Origin: OCS116 cluster bacterium AG-435-F03
GTDB lineage: Bacteria; Pseudomonadota; Alphaproteobacteria; MED-G09
DNA: 64,000 bases
Reading direction: 5' to 3'
NCBI GenBank assembly: GCA_003212795.1
Contig: QCOV01000001.1
Coordinates: 91,321-155,320 of the forward strand
Shown: piece after piece, positions 42,566 through 51,700 of the stretch
Layout: each line of letters begins with the position of its first letter
How positions within the stretch are numbered: the first letter of the stretch is position 1
The notes under the pieces: model-generated
What the model saw: only the letters and a program-made list of their open reading frames with translations
Told to the model about the DNA's origin: nothing
Database searches by the model: none
Program-made: the position numbers and the translations under genes

Positions 42566-43778
42566 ATTTACACATACTTTTTTAGCTTTTTTCATTTTAT
42601 TGCTTATATCTTTTCCAATAAACGCACATCAGCTGAGTCGATCTTTTTCTAAATGGGAAATAAATGATAAAAATGTAGAGGTTTCCTTCACTGTTCCTGC
42701 TAGACAAGTAACTTTATTACCTGCTGTAGAGGGGCCATTATCTAGCTTAGACGGATTATTAGCTCGACATTTAGAAAAGCATTTAAAAATTTATAATTCA
42801 AATGATGAGTGTGTTAGGGACTCTGAAATTCAATCATCTTATGATGATAATGATTATGTCCGAGCACAGATAAATTTTATATGTGAGAATAATGGTGATG
42901 AAATCCTAATAAAGAATAGTTCTTTTTTTCCTGTATCTATTGGTCATGTTCATTTCGCTAGAATAAAAATCAATGATTCTGATTGGCAAGAAAGTATTTT
43001 TACTAGCTCAAGACAAGAGGCTACCTTTTCTTTATCAACAGGAAAAAGTGATCAAAGTAAATTTGAAATATTTGTTGATTATATTTATCTAGGCTTTGAT
43101 CATATTTTAGAGGGATATGATCATTTAGCTTTTTTGTTGGCTATTCTTTTAATAACTTTTCAATTTAGAAAAATGTTACTTTCCATTACCGGTTTTACTT
43201 TAGGGCATTCAATTACTCTTGCTTTGGCAAGTTTAGGTTATGTTCAACCATCAGGAGAAGCTATTGAAGCTTTAATTGGGTTTACAATTTTATTAGTTGC
43301 TTACGAAGCTTTAACAATTGAAGAAAAAAATAGATATTCTTTCGCATCTATTTTGACTTTACTCATTATTATTTTAGCTGCCATATCTCTTTTCATAGGT
43401 GGAACAATAAATATAATGACATGGATAGGTTTAATTATATTTACTTTCTTTTATAACATTCTTCTTGATGACAGAGAGCAAGCAGAAAGATTAAATCCTT
43501 TAATAACAATAATCTTTGGGTTAATACATGGATTTGGTTTTGCCGGCGTTCTCTCAGAGCTAGGATTACCCAAAGACGGCTTGATTGTCGGCTTATTAGG
43601 GTTCAACCTAGGGGTCGAATTGGGACAAATATTAGTAGTTTTAATAGCGCTCACTATTCTATTTTTACTAGGAAAAACTTATCTTTCTCGTTATAAGGGC
43701 TTTGTTTATGATTTAACAGGGATGTTGTTGATAGCTCTTGGTGTATACTGGTTTGTAGGGAGAGCTTTGGGAATTTAA
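42555..43778 (+). CDS. HupE/UreJ-family membrane protein
   Basis: 407 residues: signal peptide ending near INA, an exported N-terminal domain of about 150 residues (HQLSRSFSKWEINDKNVEVSFTVPARQ...), then about seven membrane segments. The transmembrane region has DHILEGYDHLAFLL, GHSITLALA, IHGFGFAGVLSELGLP and GFNLGVELGQI, the histidine-rich signatures of HupE/UreJ. The family is linked to nickel/cobalt transport, but these fusion proteins have not been shown to transport metal. It is third in the DUF3604-PpiC-HupE set, giving a metal-supply hypothesis for the DUF3604 enzyme. Confidence 0.85.
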   Translation: MYNKFTHTFLAFFILLLISFPINAHQLSRSFSKWEINDKNVEVSFTVPARQVTLLPAVEGPLSSLDGLLARHLEKHLKIYNSNDECVRDSEIQSSYDDNDYVRAQINFICENNGDEILIKNSSFFPVSIGHVHFARIKINDSDWQESIFTSSRQEATFSLSTGKSDQSKFEIFVDYIYLGFDHILEGYDHLAFLLAILLITFQFRKMLLSITGFTLGHSITLALASLGYVQPSGEAIEALIGFTILLVAYEALTIEEKNRYSFASILTLLIIILAAISLFIGGTINIMTWIGLIIFTFFYNILLDDREQAERLNPLITIIFGLIHGFGFAGVLSELGLPKDGLIVGLLGFNLGVELGQILVVLIALTILFLLGKTYLSRYKGFVYDLTGMLLIALGVYWFVGRALGI

Positions 43779-43780
43779 TT

Positions 43781-44641
43781 ATGGAAGCTAAAAAAATAAT
43801 ATTACAATTTATATGTCCTGATAAGGCAGGTGTTTTATCTGCTGCAACTCAGTTCTTATTTAAAAGAAATGCTTTTATGACAGAGGTTTCTTCATTCAGC
43901 GATAATGATACTAAAAAGTTTTTCAGTAGGATTGCTTTTGAGAATGAAGATGGTTCAAGTTTTAATATTAATGATTTGGAAAAAGAATTTTCTACAGAAT
44001 TAAAAGAATTTAATATTGATGGAAGATTTTTTGATGCTGAACAGCCATGTAAGGCAATTATTGCTGTAAGTAAGGTTGGTCATTGCTTAAATGATCTTCT
44101 TCATAGATGGAAAATTGGGTCTCTTCCTATAGATATTAAAGGTGTAATATCTAATCATGAAACTTCTAAAGATATTGTTGAATGGAACAATATTCCCTTT
44201 CATTATTTACCAATTTCACCGGATACCAAATCAGAACAAGAGCAGTCATTTAAAGAAATATATCAAAATAGTGGTTCAGAACTATTAGTTTTGGCGCGTT
44301 ATATGCAAATCTTATCTTCAGACTTCCTAAATGAATTGGATGGTCAGTGCATTAATATTCATCACTCCTTTTTACCTGGATTTAAAGGTGCAAAACCTTA
44401 TCACCAAGCACATGAACGAGGTGTTAAAATAATTGGGGCTACAGCTCATTATGTTACCGATGATCTAGATGAAGGTCCTATTATCGAGCAGGATATTCTT
44501 AGGGTAGATCATGGCGCGTCCCCGGAAAGCATGCAGGAAAGTGGATATGATATTGAATCTGCTGTTTTATTAAGAGCTGTAAGATTATATGCTGAAAGAA
44601 GAATTTTATTAAACGGCTTAAAGACAGTAGTATTTAATTAA
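43781..44641 (+). CDS. purU: Formyltetrahydrofolate deformylase
   Basis: 286 residues: N-terminal ACT domain (ILQFICPDKAGVLSAATQFLFKRNAFMTEV) and formyltransferase-like catalytic domain. Active-site motifs are INIHHSFLPGFKGAKPYHQAHERGVK and ATAHYVTDDLDEGPIIEQD. It releases formate from 10-formyl-THF, balancing one-carbon pools. Its place behind the HupE gene (2-nt gap) and before the metalloprotease (1-nt gap) is unusual and probably reflects genome compaction or a formaldehyde/formate link to demethylating oxygenases in the region. Confidence 0.93.
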   Translation: MEAKKIILQFICPDKAGVLSAATQFLFKRNAFMTEVSSFSDNDTKKFFSRIAFENEDGSSFNINDLEKEFSTELKEFNIDGRFFDAEQPCKAIIAVSKVGHCLNDLLHRWKIGSLPIDIKGVISNHETSKDIVEWNNIPFHYLPISPDTKSEQEQSFKEIYQNSGSELLVLARYMQILSSDFLNELDGQCINIHHSFLPGFKGAKPYHQAHERGVKIIGATAHYVTDDLDEGPIIEQDILRVDHGASPESMQESGYDIESAVLLRAVRLYAERRILLNGLKTVVFN

Positions 44642-44642
44642 T

Positions 44643-46838
44643 ATGACAAGTGATATCTATAGCAAAGGATCAATTATCACTGATGAGCAGTTTACGCCAT
44701 TTAATCGTTACATAGATGTCAATGGTTTACGTATGTTTGTCTTAGATAATGTCTCAGACGAATTTGTGTTGGATGTTGCGAATACTTTTGAAGCTATGTT
44801 TCCACAAAATAGTGATTCAATTGATTTAACTTCTCAACAATTACTTTTACAAAATATGAAAGATTATAAGCACTTTCAAAGAATAGGATATATAGGACCA
44901 CCTGAAGATGGAGAACCAGCAAGCGCTCCGTTAAGTGGTGATTGGGAATTTGCTCAAGATTATATATGGGAAAAACCTAATTCATCCACCGCATCGCAAA
45001 TAGGAGAGGTTGTTGAGCATCTTCTTCACACCATTTCTTCATTAAGCTTAAAATATACTTTTCCAGAAAAGTGGGATTGGGATGATACTTCCTCAGATGT
45101 TTATTTGGCTATGCAAGAAGCAATTGATAAGGGCATATATAATGTTTCGAGCTATTCAAGCCTTAAGGGTGATCCAGAGGGTTATAATAAAATTATTGTC
45201 CAAGAATTTGTGTATTGGTTTGTCGCAGCCGAATGGAATTATTTTGAAGTAATGGGCCTATCTGTAAATGGTTCTTGGGAAGGTGGCTCTAATGAGGAAT
45301 GGTCATTGTTAACTTCAGAGGATGTGGCAGAGCAACTTCCTCTTGCTCACAAACTTTATGAAGAGTCATTTAGTAAATTGATACAAAAACCCGATGGAAC
45401 AAAAGTAACGGAATGGTTTAGCACAGACTCTTCTGTAGCAGAGTCAACAGAAGATGATACAACATCAAACACTGTATCATTGGATGAAAGCGTTTATTTA
45501 AGAGAAGGAACTTTTCTTGGAAATAGCTATACAATTAAAATGCTTGGTGACAATGAAGAAGAAATATACGCACAAGGAACTGGTAATGCATTTGTAGTGG
45601 GAAGAGGTGTATTTTCTGAGGAGCAAGTTAAGGGTATTATGGATAATTATGAGTATGTAATTAAAACAATATCCAAAACCCTTACTTGGAAAGGTACTCT
45701 TGATTTTGTTGTCGTAGTTCAAGGTGACACAGGTCATCCAACAGGTTTATTACCATCAATGGCTTTTCAGCATGGTGAAGATTTAACCGGCGATGCAGGC
45801 GTTCTGCTAGGAACTAATGAGGATAGAGTTCATGTTGCAACATATGAGCAATTAACGGGCATAGATTTAAACGGTGATGAACCTGATTTAGGTTTTTATA
45901 TAAATATTACAGAGAATAATGAGTTTAAAAATTTTGGTGTTGATGTTTGGATAGACCCCGACCCTAACCTAACAAGTTACACAAATCTTCCAGAAGGACA
46001 GCATGATTTAATATCTATAATAACACATGAGATAGCACATGCGATGGGACTTGCGGGCACATTAGATCCTTATTGGAGTGTTAATCATTATAGCAAATCA
46101 TTAACGGAAAAAGATGGTCAATATTATTATTCCTCGGAAAGAATAACTAATCTAATAGGTAAGGATCTATATACAGAATATGAAGCAGGTCGTTCTGACG
46201 ATGATTCTCTTGACCATCATGTTTTAGATCCTGAAGGAGGAATTTCTGGAATAGCTTCTTTAATGTCAGGTGAAATGTATTCCCAAAGATGGAGTGAACC
46301 TGGTCCTATAGAATATGCAATTCTTTATGATTCAGGTTGGACAGAAAGAACAACAGGAAAACTTTCTGAAACGATCAGCTCTGACCATAATGTTTTACAA
46401 GCCCATAGTGAAAATACTCTTTCTGGAACTCTTAACTTCAATGCAGGTGATAACATTGTTATTCTTGATGGCCAAGGTAAAAATTATAGGGGCTTAAGCG
46501 GTGATGATACATACTTTGTGTCACAACTTATTCCAAAAAATACAAAATTATCTATAACAGATACAGATGGAACGAATATTATTCAAGTTCCAGCCAATAC
46601 TTATGTTGATAAATCTTTATTCACAAAAAATGCTGCGCGTCTTACCCTCGAAGATGGCCGTGAAATTACTATTAATAGTGCGGATAAGTTTTCATACAAT
46701 ATAGGGGGTAATATAACCAACGGTACAAAAGGAACGGATCTTACATTCTCAGAGTTTGCAGAAATCTTTGGTGTATATGATATTCTTGACTCATCCGGAG
46801 CTCAAACTGGAGCTCTCTCTGACTTATATATAATATAA
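44643..46838 (+). CDS. Metzincin-like protein with C-terminal shared module
   Basis: 731 residues without a signal peptide. The N-domain (1-260) has an E-x3-EHLLH motif (E121 or E122 with 125-129). A metzincin-like domain carries 462-HEIAHAMGLAG with a Met-turn-like SLMSGEM near 541; the third metal ligand expected after GxxG is missing. Residues about 595-712 form a module (YRGLSGDDTYFVS...LTLEDGREITINSADKFSYNI) repeated near the N-terminus of the protein at 48712-52386. It ends in LSDLYII, resembling type I secretion signals. It follows purU by 1 nt. Confidence 0.7.
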   Translation: MTSDIYSKGSIITDEQFTPFNRYIDVNGLRMFVLDNVSDEFVLDVANTFEAMFPQNSDSIDLTSQQLLLQNMKDYKHFQRIGYIGPPEDGEPASAPLSGDWEFAQDYIWEKPNSSTASQIGEVVEHLLHTISSLSLKYTFPEKWDWDDTSSDVYLAMQEAIDKGIYNVSSYSSLKGDPEGYNKIIVQEFVYWFVAAEWNYFEVMGLSVNGSWEGGSNEEWSLLTSEDVAEQLPLAHKLYEESFSKLIQKPDGTKVTEWFSTDSSVAESTEDDTTSNTVSLDESVYLREGTFLGNSYTIKMLGDNEEEIYAQGTGNAFVVGRGVFSEEQVKGIMDNYEYVIKTISKTLTWKGTLDFVVVVQGDTGHPTGLLPSMAFQHGEDLTGDAGVLLGTNEDRVHVATYEQLTGIDLNGDEPDLGFYINITENNEFKNFGVDVWIDPDPNLTSYTNLPEGQHDLISIITHEIAHAMGLAGTLDPYWSVNHYSKSLTEKDGQYYYSSERITNLIGKDLYTEYEAGRSDDDSLDHHVLDPEGGISGIASLMSGEMYSQRWSEPGPIEYAILYDSGWTERTTGKLSETISSDHNVLQAHSENTLSGTLNFNAGDNIVILDGQGKNYRGLSGDDTYFVSQLIPKNTKLSITDTDGTNIIQVPANTYVDKSLFTKNAARLTLEDGREITINSADKFSYNIGGNITNGTKGTDLTFSEFAEIFGVYDILDSSGAQTGALSDLYII
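46428..46790 (+). repeat. Shared protein module, copy A (C-terminal)
   Basis: This coding segment gives about 115 residues beginning TLNFNAGDN and ending TFSEFAEIFGV. It aligns over its length with the segment at 51895-52245 on the opposite strand, with about half the positions identical by eye. The conserved cores are YRGLSGDDTY, SLFT-NA-RLTL and EITIN-ADKF. It is a domain-level repeat, not a nucleotide duplication. Confidence 0.7.
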
Positions 46839-46901
46839 AGATAGTTTACTTTTTTTATGTAATGGTTTTTATTATGATTAGATTCTTAAATTGAGGTAAA
46901 A

Positions 46902-48131
46902 ATGGATAAACAAGTTCAAGAAACATATGCAAGTGATGATGTAAGAAATATTCCGCTTTTAGATAGAGTTCAAGAGCTAAAAGATGATATTTTAGCAGGT
47001 GGTGATGAAGCTCAAAATCTTAGAAGATTGCCCGATGAAACGGTTAAAACCCTTGTAGATAAAGGATTATTTCGATTTGCTCTTCCAAAAGAATTAGGTG
47101 GAGATGACGCAACTATTTGTGAGACTATTGAAGTATTAGAAGCTGTTGCAGCAATTGATGGCTCTGTTGCTTGGAATGTTATGATTGGTTCAGAAATTAA
47201 TGCAATGGTTGCAGGTGGTATGGATCCAGAACTAGCAAAAGAAGTTTATCTTGAGAATCCCGGTGTAATTATGTGTGGTGGTGGTGGTCCAGGAAGTACT
47301 CCACCAAAAGCTGTTAAGCAAGATGATGGAAGTTATAGAATTTGGGGTGAAACGACCTTTCAAAGTGGATGTCATCAGGCTGAATGGTGTTTAATGGCTG
47401 CGCCAATTTATGAAAATGATGAACCAGTTTTAGATGAGAATGGAATGCCTAATGTTCGTTTATGGTTTTTAAATAAAAGTGAATGGACAATTAGAGATAC
47501 TTGGGATGTTGCGGGTATGAGAGGTTCAGGAAGTCATAATGTAGTAGCTGAAGGCGCTCTTGTACCTGAGAGATTTGTTCCTGTTCAACTTTTAACAATG
47601 CCTGCCCATTATCCGAATCCTGTTTATAGAGTTCCTACTGCCTTGAGGTTGGCCTATAACAAAGCAGCTGTCGCAATAGGAGTTGCAAGAGGTGCAATTG
47701 ATACTTTTGTTGATTTAGCTCAAAATAAAATTCCAATGCTTTCTGTAACAACAACGCGTGAAAAACCAATCGCACAATATCGTATTGGTGAAGCAGAAGC
47801 TAAATTAAGAGCCGCAAGAGCTTTTCTAATGGAATCTATGAGAGCTGTTGAAGATGAGCTTGAAACAGGTCTAGAAAAACCTTCACCATCTGTAACCCAT
47901 ATAGGAAGACTTGCGTGTACTTATGCAGCAAACGCTTCAATGGAAGTTACTGATGCTATTCATATAACTGCTGGAACTAGCGGTATGCGTATGCATAGTC
48001 CTTTAGAGAGAAAATTAAGAGATTCACATGCATGTGCTACACATCGTTGGGTTGCGCATCCATTATATGAGGATCTTGGTAAGATTTTCTTGGGTGTTGA
48101 AGCTTCTCCTGAATTTACTGGTGAAGACTAA
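46902..48131 (+). CDS. Acyl-CoA dehydrogenase-fold flavin monooxygenase-like protein
   Basis: 409 residues. The N-terminal helical domain (LLDRVQELKDDILAGGDEAQNLRRLPDETVKTLVDKGLFRFALPKELGGDDATI), GETTFQSGCHQAEWCLMAAP and DTWDVAGMRGSGSHNVVAEGALVPERF match the group D hydroxylases (HsaA/HpaB/DszC type) rather than true dehydrogenases. ITAGTSGMRMHSPLERKLRDSHACATH carries the active-site loop. Such enzymes use reduced flavin and oxygen to hydroxylate phenols or similar; a partner flavin reductase is not in the window. AGG lies upstream of the ATG. It converges on the PPOX gene. Confidence 0.83.
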   Translation: MDKQVQETYASDDVRNIPLLDRVQELKDDILAGGDEAQNLRRLPDETVKTLVDKGLFRFALPKELGGDDATICETIEVLEAVAAIDGSVAWNVMIGSEINAMVAGGMDPELAKEVYLENPGVIMCGGGGPGSTPPKAVKQDDGSYRIWGETTFQSGCHQAEWCLMAAPIYENDEPVLDENGMPNVRLWFLNKSEWTIRDTWDVAGMRGSGSHNVVAEGALVPERFVPVQLLTMPAHYPNPVYRVPTALRLAYNKAAVAIGVARGAIDTFVDLAQNKIPMLSVTTTREKPIAQYRIGEAEAKLRAARAFLMESMRAVEDELETGLEKPSPSVTHIGRLACTYAANASMEVTDAIHITAGTSGMRMHSPLERKLRDSHACATHRWVAHPLYEDLGKIFLGVEASPEFTGED

Positions 48132-48147
48132 AAGTTAAATAACTAAC

Positions 48148-48702
48148 TTATTTACCTATATTTTTTTCGATTATGTTGGTTTTTAGACCATCTAGTGATT
48201 TTGTGTTGCTTGATTCCCAATATGATCTAATACCCTTTTCTCCTGCAACCTTATTGGATTTATCTAAGATATCTCTTTCCTTTTTAAATTCATATTCAGG
48301 AACAGCCCATCCACAGGATGTTTGGACAAGCTCTATTGAGAGATCAAAGATTTGCCTTGAACCCTCAGAGTATGGAAATAAATCAACAAATTCTTTCCAT
48401 TCTTCATCTAAATGGTGAATAACCTTTGCTTGTCCATAAATTCTAAGAATTAGTGGTTTACCTTCAAAAGCATTCATCATGAGTGTCATTCTAGGGTTTT
48501 CTTGAACATGTGCAGCCGTTTCGTTACCGCTACCTGTCAGGTTAATCCATAAAATTCTATTATTTTCAACAACTCTTAAGCTATCTAAACCTTTAGGTGA
48601 AAGATTTATAGTGCCTTCTGCAACCCCGGTAGCAACAAAGAATACCTTCTGATCTTTAATAAAATCTATGTGGTCTTCCGTTAATTGATCAAATAATTCC
48701 AT
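48148..48702 (-). CDS. Pyridoxamine 5'-phosphate oxidase-family (PPOX) protein
   Basis: 184 residues with the split-barrel flavin fold: FIKDQKVFFVATGVAEGTINLSPKGLDSLRVVENNRILWINLTGSGNETAAHVQENPRMTLMM. The C-terminus carries VQTSCGWAVPEYEF, which is typical of the sub-family of small PPOX proteins of unknown function. It may use FMN or F420; no specific substrate is evident. It lies 9 nt downstream of the large metalloprotease gene, on the same strand, and converges on the flavin-monooxygenase-like gene. Confidence 0.8.
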   Translation of the reverse strand: MELFDQLTEDHIDFIKDQKVFFVATGVAEGTINLSPKGLDSLRVVENNRILWINLTGSGNETAAHVQENPRMTLMMNAFEGKPLILRIYGQAKVIHHLDEEWKEFVDLFPYSEGSRQIFDLSIELVQTSCGWAVPEYEFKKERDILDKSNKVAGEKGIRSYWESSNTKSLDGLKTNIIEKNIGK

Positions 48703-48711
48703 AATTGTATT

Positions 48712-51700
48712 TTATATTATCATTAGATCTGTGGAAATACCAATTTCAACATCATTCAAAGTGTAATAAAGATAGAGATCATCAGAATTAGTTTGTACGG
48801 CATCTTGAGGCAAAGAAATTTCATCATTGCTATCGCCTTTAATCTTTAAGGTTTGAGAATTGACGGTAACAAAATCATCACTATCTAGAGTGATGGTTTG
48901 TTTTTCACCATCTGTAAAATCATATCCCTCAAAATTTACAAAGGCTGTTCGGCATAGGGTAAAATCTTTTTCAGAATTGGGCGCTAAATCACATATAATC
49001 CAATCAAAATCGGAGGTTTCTGAACCCCCATCAATACTCACTGTAATATTGGGATCAAGAGTAGTGTAAGAAATATAAACAGTATCGGAACCCGCTCCAG
49101 CATTAACGATATCAGTTGCGAGAACATTACGAATTACATCATCACCAGCTCCTGTATTGATAGTATTTACAACGGATGTATTTAATGTCACATCATCCGA
49201 TCCATTTGATCCAATATAGTTTTCTATAACAGTTGACCAGCTGAGAATAAAAACATCTCCAGTTTTTTTTATATCTTTTATTGGAGTTCCATCAAAATTT
49301 ATACGCTCTTGATTAATACCAACTTCAGAAACAGCTCCAGGATTGAGATCAATTTTCATATCCCAGTCATAATTGGAGAGATCAATGGTATCATTACCTC
49401 CCATATCATGAAGCGTTTCATAAATATTTGTATCTGCACTCCAATTATAAGTGTTATCACCAGCATTATAATTTTCTCTAAGTCCATATTTATATCCAAG
49501 AGTTAAAATATCATCTCGAGCCCAATTAGGTTGTCTTAAAGGGTGAGAATATAATGGTTCCCAATGCGGAGGATCATCTGGTGATACTTGTACCTGGTCA
49601 TTGAGCTTAAAATCATATTTCGTAACCAAAGAGAAAGCTGTAGAAGCATATTTTGGATCACCTTCTGCGTATTTGTCTTTATTTTTAGAAAAAAATTCTG
49701 CATAAGCCATATTCGTAAAAATCGCATTTGCATAATAATATTCCGGATAAAGTGCCTCATCTAATTCTTTACTTATTACAAAATGCTCAAATGGATGCTT
49801 CAATCCAAGAGCATGGCCTAATTCATGTCTTGTTGTCCAAGTCATAGTTCCTTGAGGACTGATTTCAAAATAAGATGGGTCATCAAATTGTTCTGGACGC
49901 TCAAGTGCTACCATTATATCAGTACGATCTATGCTTGGATAATACGCAAAACTAAGCTTACCACCAGTTGACTCATACCAATGGAACCTTATTTGAGCAT
50001 CATCGTAGTTATTTGAATCAACTTCTTTAAAAGTAATTTTGAACATTTCGGAGGTTCTAGCAAGAATTTCTCTTACCATATTTTTGGCGTTATCATTCGT
50101 TGGCCATAATGTATCTATGTTGTCATAAGGATTAAAATAACAAGTATCTAAAAATGTTGAATAAGAACGGATTGGAATATTATCTTTAGCAGGACTACAA
50201 AAAGCATAAGTAATTATAGTTTCATAATTATTCCATTCATCTTCTTTTAATGTAAGGCTATCAACTTCTGGATTTGAATGTGTAAATCTCGTAATATGAT
50301 TTAACGAATTAATGTATTTATTGTCTGTGATATTTGTTTCATAGGTTAAAACATGGTCTTGAGTAAGAAAATTTCCAGATTCTGTATTTTCGTAATCAAC
50401 AATTTTTAGTGTATGTTCAAAATCTTTGTCATTTGATTTATAGGTAAATGTTATTTCGAAGTCATTATCCCGAATATTGGAGGTTAAATTTGTCTTCAAA
50501 TAAGAGTATCCAACGGCATCTTTTGTATCATCATTAGCATCATTTCTTATGTGGTGTATAAAAAGAATTTTATCACTATCATAATCGTATAAGGCTCCTT
50601 CTGAGAATTTTAAAACATCTTCATCTATATAGAATATTTCTCCTAAATATGTTTCGAAAGTGCTTTTTTCAAAATAGTTGATTTTGACATCTTTAATTTT
50701 AGCTGATCCAGGATCAATATTAAAATCCTTCAGATCTAGGAGAATATCGCCAGGATTATCCTCGATTATAGATACGCTTGTTGAATTCGTAGTTGATTCA
50801 ATAACTTTAGAGGATTGAGTTCTTACATAATCATCATCTGTTATATTAAGAGTAACTATTATATCTTGATAATTATCTTCCTCATTCTCAAATGTGTAAC
50901 CATTACCATATTTAAAATATGCCCTAATATTAACTGTTACTAAAAGGGCATCAGCATCGTTTTCTCCGCCCTCAATAACAAGTTTTGATCCAACTAATTT
51001 AATCTGATCACGAGTTGCGAAAGGATAAGAATTATCCCTAATTTCATATTCTATAGTGTTGGGTGGTAAATCATTATATGAATTAATTTTTTCTTGAATA
51101 GAAGCAACTTCAGTTTCGTCGTCAAATACTGAATCGATTGTTATAATATAAGTCTTCCAATTATCATTACCATTATCTAGTTTACCGTCTTTCCACAATA
51201 ATTTAATTTTTGGATTGTTCTCGGTGCCAAAAAAAGTTTTTGTCTGTACAGAAATTGTATCTGTCCGTCTATCTTCGACGACAGGTTCCCATTCTTGATA
51301 AAAGGTCATATTATTGTGATAATACTCACCGTCACTTCCAAAATAAGTTTCGGGAGCAAGATAAATACCGTTAGGATCTACATCATAAATATCTTTGATA
51401 ACATCTAATAAATTACTTGATGTGGTTTCTTCATATAGAAAAAAAGCTTTTTCATCATCCTTCAGCCAATCAGCGTAATCTAAATAAGACCAATATTGAT
51501 AATTAAGATCCCACTCACCCCAATTATCAAGATCCCCAGGTTGTGGTTGAGCGTGATCTTGATTGATATTAAGAAAGCTCGTATCAAAAATTTTGATACC
51601 TTTTTTATCCGCTCGTATGGCTATTGTGGCTTTTTCATAATCTTGATACAACACTATCGTATCTAAACCTGAGAGATCATTTAAATCTGATAAATCTGTA

